From: Cladorhizidae sp. MBARI D1340-BT2
Taxonomy: Eukaryota > Porifera > Demospongiae > Poecilosclerida > Cladorhizidae
Length of the DNA: 64,000 nt
Assembly (NCBI GenBank): GCA_028752905.1
Contig: JAQNBH010000013.1
Span: forward strand, 16,761,802-16,825,801
Direction of reading: 5' to 3'
The translations under genes and the position numbers were made by a program. Positions 58,500 to 64,000 of this stretch are shown here, in pieces; the stretch's first letter is position 1, and each line of letters starts with the position of its first letter. The notes under the pieces are model-generated. The model searched no databases. It was not told where the DNA came from and saw nothing but the letters and a program-made list of their open reading frames with translations.

Positions 58500-58745
58500 C
58501 TCTTGATATAAAAATTCAGCCACCAGCTAGCTCCAGCCCTAGACATTGATTAAAAGTACTCATGCTCATGTGTGAAGTGGATGTGGTGTGCCTCCTTCTC
58601 AAGCAGATACCTCCATCTGCCAGTGAAGATTTGTCCCAAATGTTTGGGTGGTGGTGGTTGCATGCATGTTTGGCAATGGCAGACTTCCTTGATTTTCCTC
58701 TCTTGCAGGCTTGACTGTAAAAATCAGTTCCACAGCCACACTGAC
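58500..58745 (-). pseudogene. Possible Penelope-type GIY-YIG endonuclease fragment
   Basis: The minus strand reads KSRKSAIAKHACNHHHPNIW, then DKSSLADGGI, and after a short gap LGLELAGG and a stop. The S-A-(L/I)-A-x-H-x-x-x-x-x-H-x-I-x-W-D pattern occurs in GIY-YIG endonuclease ends of retroelements in invertebrates. It is short and decayed; the assignment is tentative. Confidence 0.4.
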
Positions 58746-59144
58746 TAGCAGCTATAAATAGCAGAAGCTCTTTCCCATGAAGACAACATAGCTAGAATGT
58801 GAGGTGCTTGATGCTATCTTTGGCTATATTGCGTGTTAGGACATATTATGTAGTTGACCTGAAGGCATAAAGGTCGATTTCAGGATGTAGGACAGGACTT
58901 TATTCTAATTGGTTTATATTTGGAATGTTAAAGAATTACAAAGGACTTATGTAGAGTCGGTCATATTTATGTACACACAAGGTGTATGCCATTGTAGCAA
59001 CAAGTCTCCTGTTTCACCCTCCCCCCACCCCGTTTTTCTCTGTGAGGGCGTGTTTCACTCACAGCATGTAATTATAAATAGATTACATTAGAGTCAGCAG
59101 AGCCAAATATATTGCAGATTCTGGTCAAATAATTTCATGACTCC

Positions 59145-59675
59145 ATGGAGAGATTTGATGAAATATTTGCAGATGGTCGACTTACAGAAGGATTCACGGG
59201 GGAAATATTTGTCAGGGGGAAATATTTGTTGTCAGGGGGAATATTTGTTTTGGAAAATGAGGCATACATTATTGGAAGCCACACCCTGCTGTATTATGTC
59301 TTGCTGATTCATCGATGGGATTACAAGCATGAGGATGGTGAATATTTGAGGAACACAGAGATTAACACTTATCCCAAATACATCAGAATCAAAAGTAACG
59401 ACAGAGATGTAGGAATAGGACCAGTGTGGCTTCTAGATGTATCATTGTGTCTGAGAAGGAGGTTACCTCTGGGGATTACGTAAAGCATTGTGACATCAAA
59501 TACAGTATTGTATACGAAGATACCTTGCATAATTCTAACATGCAGCTGCAAGGGCAGTTGTCAGACAAAGAATGGTAAAGGGAAGTGTCTCTGCCATGGG
59601 ATCAACATACATTGCAATGGTCATTGTGGTTGCAACACAAGGAAGAAGCTTTGCAAAAAGCAGAGTAATTGATAG
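59145..59675 (+). other. Open stretches with a Cys-rich segment, unidentified
   Basis: An ORF of 112 codons (59145-59483) is followed by one of 60 codons (59490-59672) that contains CSCKGSCQTKNGKGKCLCHG, then NIHCNGHCGCNTRKKLC. The latter resembles the Cys-rich (CXC/tesmin-like) modules found in several transposon and chromatin proteins. An acceptor-like TCTAACATGCAG precedes it at about 59545. It could be an isolated exon or a transposon relic. Confidence 0.3.
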
Positions 59676-60470
59676 TCTACTTTGATGTGCACTCATCCAA
59701 TACGTTCAAGAACCGTAATTAAGAATCAAAACCTCACTATTATGATGCAAAACTTTGAATTATCTTGCAGGGCTTTGCACAAAGGTTTTCCAGTAGGCAC
59801 TGCACAGGAAGCTACGGGGAATAGCATGGGGAGGAGTCACACTAGGCAAGTCACTCCTTTCGTAGTTGTTATCCCCTAAGCATTCCATGTGTAGCCTGAC
59901 CAACTAACTCAGCCGGCACCACCCATGGTATCGACACTATCACACTATTAGATTACAACTCAGGGAGAGCGTGGAAGAGACACCTATCCCAGGCTCTTTT
60001 GAATATGTATATTGAAATCCATACATGTGCCCTACAATAACAGCAACACCCAATCTTCATGTCTAGGTGTAGATAGCATTTCTTCACTGCTATTGGTACC
60101 AATTTCTAATTAATAGTAATTCGATAGATATACTTAGTTGTGTCTGATGACCACATGCCAATAATATGGCTACACTCACTGGTAATAAAGCTATATATGT
60201 ATAATATGTCAGATATCAGCGTTAGCCCAAATAACTTGCACTGCTAACCACATCCATTGGTAATCACTAAGCTAATGCGTGTAAAGATTGGCTACATGGA
60301 CTGGATAGATTGTGTCATTTAAAGAGTAGAAATAATTTCTTAATGTTAAAAAGGATCTTAATATGACAAGAATGAGCTTTTGAGATCGTTTTTCCTCAAA
60401 ACACTCAAACATGTTTTTTAAGAAAAATATTTAAACAAGGTAACATATATAAATATACATATATATATAT

Positions 60471-60584
60471 AGAAAAGTACTGGGATGGCTAGTCCTACTG
60501 CAGTTTCATGCTAATGCAATCATCAGGGACAATGATTGCATTAGCATGAAACTGCAGTAGGACTAGCCATCCCAGTACTTTTCT
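60471..60584. repeat. Perfect hairpin, 53-bp arms
   Basis: Arms 60471-60523 and 60532-60584 are exact complements around the 8-nt loop CAGGGACA. The tips are AGAAAAGTACT. It is bordered by (TA)n on the left and by sequence shared with the next hairpin on the right. Confidence 0.95.
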
Positions 60585-60680
60585 ATATTCAATAGCTCTG
60601 CCTTAACACAGCATTGAGCACTATTTGTAGCCTTCATCAGCAAACTACCTTTCAAGTACATATATATATATATATATTAT

Positions 60681-60897
60681 ATATAGAAAAGTACTCATAA
60701 TTTTGGTGCCTTCTTGGCGATAGTGCTCAACCAGTGGGAGCGTAGGTACTTAGAAGGTAGTTTGCTGAGAAGGCTACAAATAGTGCTCAATGCTGTATTA
60801 AGGCAGAGCTATTAAGTCTACCTTCTAAGTACCTACGCTCCCACTGGTTGAGCACTATCGCCAAGAAGGCACCAAAATTATGAGTACTTTTCTATAT
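60681..60897. repeat. Perfect hairpin, 80-bp arms
   Basis: Arms 60681-60760 and 60818-60897 are exact complements around a 57-nt loop. The tips AGAAAAGTACT are the same as in the hairpin at 60471. The loop (TTTGCTGAGAAGGCTACAAA, ...) is itself complementary to the flanks at 60587-60650 and 60899-60965, giving three copies of that segment in alternating orientation. Confidence 0.95.
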
Positions 60898-61314
60898 TTA
60901 ATAGCTCTGCCTTAATACAGCATTGAGCACTATTTGTAGCCTTCTCAGCAAACTACCTTCTAAGTATATATATTATATATATATAATAGACTGAGCAGAA
61001 ATGAGTTACAAATATCTGCACTACAATCACAATTACATGACTCTATGCTAGGAACTGCAGGAAGTATGCAAACCTCCACGACTTCCTCTCCGTAGTTCAC
61101 TTGTGTAGCAAATGTTATTTTGGCACATTTCATTGCACCTTGTTTCATAACCTTGTTCTTAGACAGTTCCTTTGTATTTCAATTATTTCATTTCATCCAT
61201 TTTACAATATTTCAGACGCACTTAACACACATTCATGAACAACCTAGCGAGCGATTGCGTAACAAAGTACAGAATGTAAGCAAACCATGTGGGTCGAAGT
61301 TTTTTCAAGCAAGG

Positions 61315-61525
61315 TCTTCTTTACTGATATTTTAGTGAAGTGTAAACAGGGTGGTTATTCATGATGGACTTGTTTCACACACAGGCTTTTTTACCGATAT
61401 TTTAGTCAAATGTAAACCAGGGTAGTTATTCACGATGGACTTGTTTCACACACAGGCTTTTTTACCGATATTTTAGTCAAATGTAAACCAGGGTAGTTAT
61501 TCACGATGGATTTGTTTCAATTTGG
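61315..61525. repeat. ~70-bp triplicate
   Basis: Three tandem copies of TTTACCGATATTTTAGTCAA, then ATGTAAACCAGGGTAGTTAT, then TCACGATGGACTTGTTTCAC. Copies two and three are nearly identical; copy one is more diverged. A G(15) tract follows at about 61530. Confidence 0.9.
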
Positions 61526-63471
61526 ACTGTGGGGGGGGGGGGGGGGCGGAGGGGATTTTTGCTAAATTTCTCGACGGGTAAGCATCAAGCAAGTTGAAGA
61601 GTTCTGGGGTTCAATAATGTCTTAATGGGCCAGTGTAACTTTTTGGGGCTTTGTCAAGGAGGCATTGTCCCATTATTTTAGGCCCAGGCCCATTGTATGG
61701 CTTATTGCTAGCCTAGGCCTGGCTCTACCAGAACTACAAAGCAGTTCAATTAACTTCAAATGTTAATGTTTTGAGCAGAGCTAAAAGGGGTGACACACCC
61801 CATCCCACTCAACCCAAAATAGTCAACCATTTTACACCTCTTGTAAAGAGATACTGACCGAATTTGTGAAAACTGGACTAAATGCGGTAGAACGCTTATC
61901 GAGATATAGGCAGTTTTATAATTTTTTGGCCAGATAGTAAACATCTGTTTTATTCCTAAATCTCTCCTTAAGTTATAAACCTGGGCAGTGACAAATACAG
62001 GAACTAGTCCTGGAGGACTAAATAAGCCTTTGCAGTAAGCTAGGTCAATACACTTACCCTTCGTATGGAGCATTGTTATGCTAGCTGCTAGTGTCTAAAT
62101 TAGGTTCTTTAGCTGTCGTACTTTCTTCTACTTCCAAGTTATCCTTGATTTACAGAGTTGACTTTGTGTAAGACATAGCTAGTGCTCTAAATAGATGGGA
62201 CAAGGAAGACCTGGAAGTCGCATACTCAAACAAAGTTAGTAATATACGGCTTCACCTCAACCATGCCATAACAATTCTTTTGATATGCAATACTAAATTG
62301 TTTGGTGCTTATCAGAGTGGAATTGTTTCATGCCATAGCTCGTGGGCTACACACTCACACAGTTTAAAACTTTCAGGACATGACCTTCAGGCATAATAGT
62401 TTCTACTAATCAAAAAAATCGATGTTTTTAAACAACTGCATTTGTATAGTCTGGTGTGTTCGCAAATCAGGTCACATGTATATCAGCAATTGCACTGGGA
62501 ACTTACTATATAATTTTATGCATAGCTAGCTAGATATGAGAGGATCACTCAAACCAGTTTGGAGTTGATTGAACATCCTCTCCCCCTCCCCCCCCCCACC
62601 CCTCCCACCTCCCTAAATAAACCTACCTAACCACCCGACCCTCAGTTTTTAATCTATTTTTGAGCAACACCTAGGTAGACGTGGCTCACTGGTAAAAGTT
62701 CGACAGCTTTGCTTCTTATAAAGAAGTAATTGAAGAGAGCCTAAACCTCAGAATTGAAAAATTAAGAACATGTGCTTCCGGGTTTGGAACTCCATAGAAT
62801 CTATGCACTTCTCTGTGTGAACTTCAAATATAGCTCATTGATAGGTATAACCATGCCAAAGTTACCTGCAGCTACCTCAAAATCTGAGTGCCTGAACTTG
62901 GTGCAGTTGTGCTCTTGATTGGAAAGTGCCAGCCAGCCGAAATTAATACCAGTGGCAAGAGGAAGCCTACTTTATACTGGGTGTGTTTTCATTAGGTGCT
63001 AAAAAGTGAGTAGGTGGTAGAATAACCAGTGGGTTGCAGATGAGGAAATTTATATTTACAAGTCCATTAGTACTGCTCCTACAGCACAAATGAAACATTC
63101 ATTGTATAGATTCACACTTGCATTTCTATTTAACTGGGAGCCACACAATAAGTTCAGACACTTAGGTTTTGAGGTACCTCCTGGAGGTAACTTTGACACA
63201 GTTCAACATTATCAGTATCAAAAGGGAGCACACAGAGAGATCTACCTTTTGAGCTATATTTCAAGTTCATACAGTAAAGTGTGCATAATCTATGTGCTCC
63301 AAATTAGTAAACACTGGTTTAGCACTCCTGATCCCACCCCATGACATTAACTAGGTGTGTGTAAGCATCAGCTTCACCTAAAATCATATCTCCCTGAAGT
63401 GGTGGGAGAATAATTAACTTGAATTGGGCAATATATTTACATACACTCTCAATGAACTCTCAGTTGACATA

Positions 63472-63633
63472 ACTAATTCAACATTCTCAATAATCAACTT
63501 GAAATTGTATCCTCTTGATGATTCGACTAGATGCTCTAGACTTCATTGGATTCCTTATGAAGGCTAGAGCATCTAATCTAATCGTCAAGAGAATACAATT
63601 TCAAGTTGTGATTATTGAGAATGTTATTGTATA
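63472..63633. repeat. Foldback MITE (long copy)
   Basis: ACATTCTCAATAATCAACTT, GAAATTGTAT..CTCTTGATGATT and AGATGCTCTAG on the left pair with CTAGAGCATCTAATCTAATC, GTCAAGAGAATACAATTTCA and AGTTGTGATTATTGAGAATG on the right. It belongs to the same family as the short copy at 5831-5890. Confidence 0.85.
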
Positions 63634-63754
63634 TATCTAGCCTGTAGGAGTAATGAGGCTATGACCACAGTTAGTAATAACCGTAACAATCTCGCAGGTA
63701 TTTGTTTTGATTTGTTGTTAAAAACAAGATGGCAGCAGAAGTCAATCAAAAGTA

Positions 63755-63905
63755 GCCACACTCACAAACATATCCACACATATACCACACTCACAAACAC
63801 ATCAACACATATACACACATGGTGCAAGCTCACGATACACAAAAACTTACACACACACACAGATACTCATTCACATAAACTTACATATATACATGTATAT
63901 ATGTA
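63755..63905. repeat. CA-rich microsatellite
   Basis: ACACTCACAAACACATATCC, ACACATATACACAC and related runs, ending in TATATACATGTATATA. Confidence 0.8.
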
Positions 63906-64000
63906 CATATCTGCAATCAATGGACAGAGTATTTCCAATACATCAACACCCTGTTTCATGCACAGTAGTTCAGGATAGTTACACACTTCTGCTAGAATGA

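Noticed and set aside
61756..62073. 105-codon minus ORF
   Set aside because: No recognisable domain, no splice context, and ordinary composition for a random ORF of this size in the flank.

Overview
The window looks like a gene-poor, AT-rich stretch of an animal nuclear genome. Coding sequence is split by GT-AG introns, the recognisable domains (adhesion-GPCR 7TM, GAIN/GPS, hormone-receptor domain, EGF, Ig, somatomedin B, LDLR class B) are extracellular and signalling modules typical of animals, and the rest is full of minisatellites and DNA-transposon relics. A non-bilaterian such as a demosponge would fit, but that is inference and the sequence alone does not prove it.

The central feature is one large minus-strand gene, 16984-51611. 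I reconstructed it as 31 coding exons with GT-AG junctions; every adjacent exon pair agrees in phase, giving about 2,029 residues before the stop. The predicted protein, N to C, is: six-bladed YWTD propeller, EGF, short linker, somatomedin B, second YWTD propeller, EGF, Pro-rich linker, somatomedin B, Ig, Ig, calcium-binding EGF, Ig, a SEA-like segment, hormone-receptor domain, GAIN with GPS, seven-helix adhesion-GPCR domain, and a tail with clustered tyrosine motifs. It combines an LRP/LDL-receptor-like ectodomain with an adhesion GPCR. The first half is a tandem duplication of a propeller-EGF-linker-SMB unit, visible in matching exon lengths and phases. The GPS lacks the usual cleavage residues while the adjacent tethered-agonist pattern is kept. 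The signal peptide and true first exon were not found.

Left flank (1-16.9 kb): CpG-rich and simple-repeat DNA, a 34-bp and a 60-bp tandem array, a TTAA-flanked 878-bp element carrying a CTAGGG array, one exon resembling the end of a COMM-domain gene (plus strand, weak), a 51-bp minisatellite split by a decayed hAT transposon with 8-bp target duplication, and Ty3/gypsy integrase fragments.

Inside the receptor introns: a 43-bp minisatellite, a hAT C-terminal relic, 34-bp repeats, a 1.5-kb 21-bp minisatellite that stays open in several frames, a DDE transposase relic, an internally deleted piggyBac-like element flanked by TTAA, and scattered copies of one interspersed repeat family.

Right flank (51.6-64 kb): a 56-bp minisatellite, a second decayed hAT element with terminal repeats and target duplication, a possible Penelope-type endonuclease fragment, a small Cys-rich ORF, two long perfect hairpins, a 70-bp triplicate and a foldback element related to one at 5.8 kb. 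No tRNA, rRNA or CRISPR was recognised.
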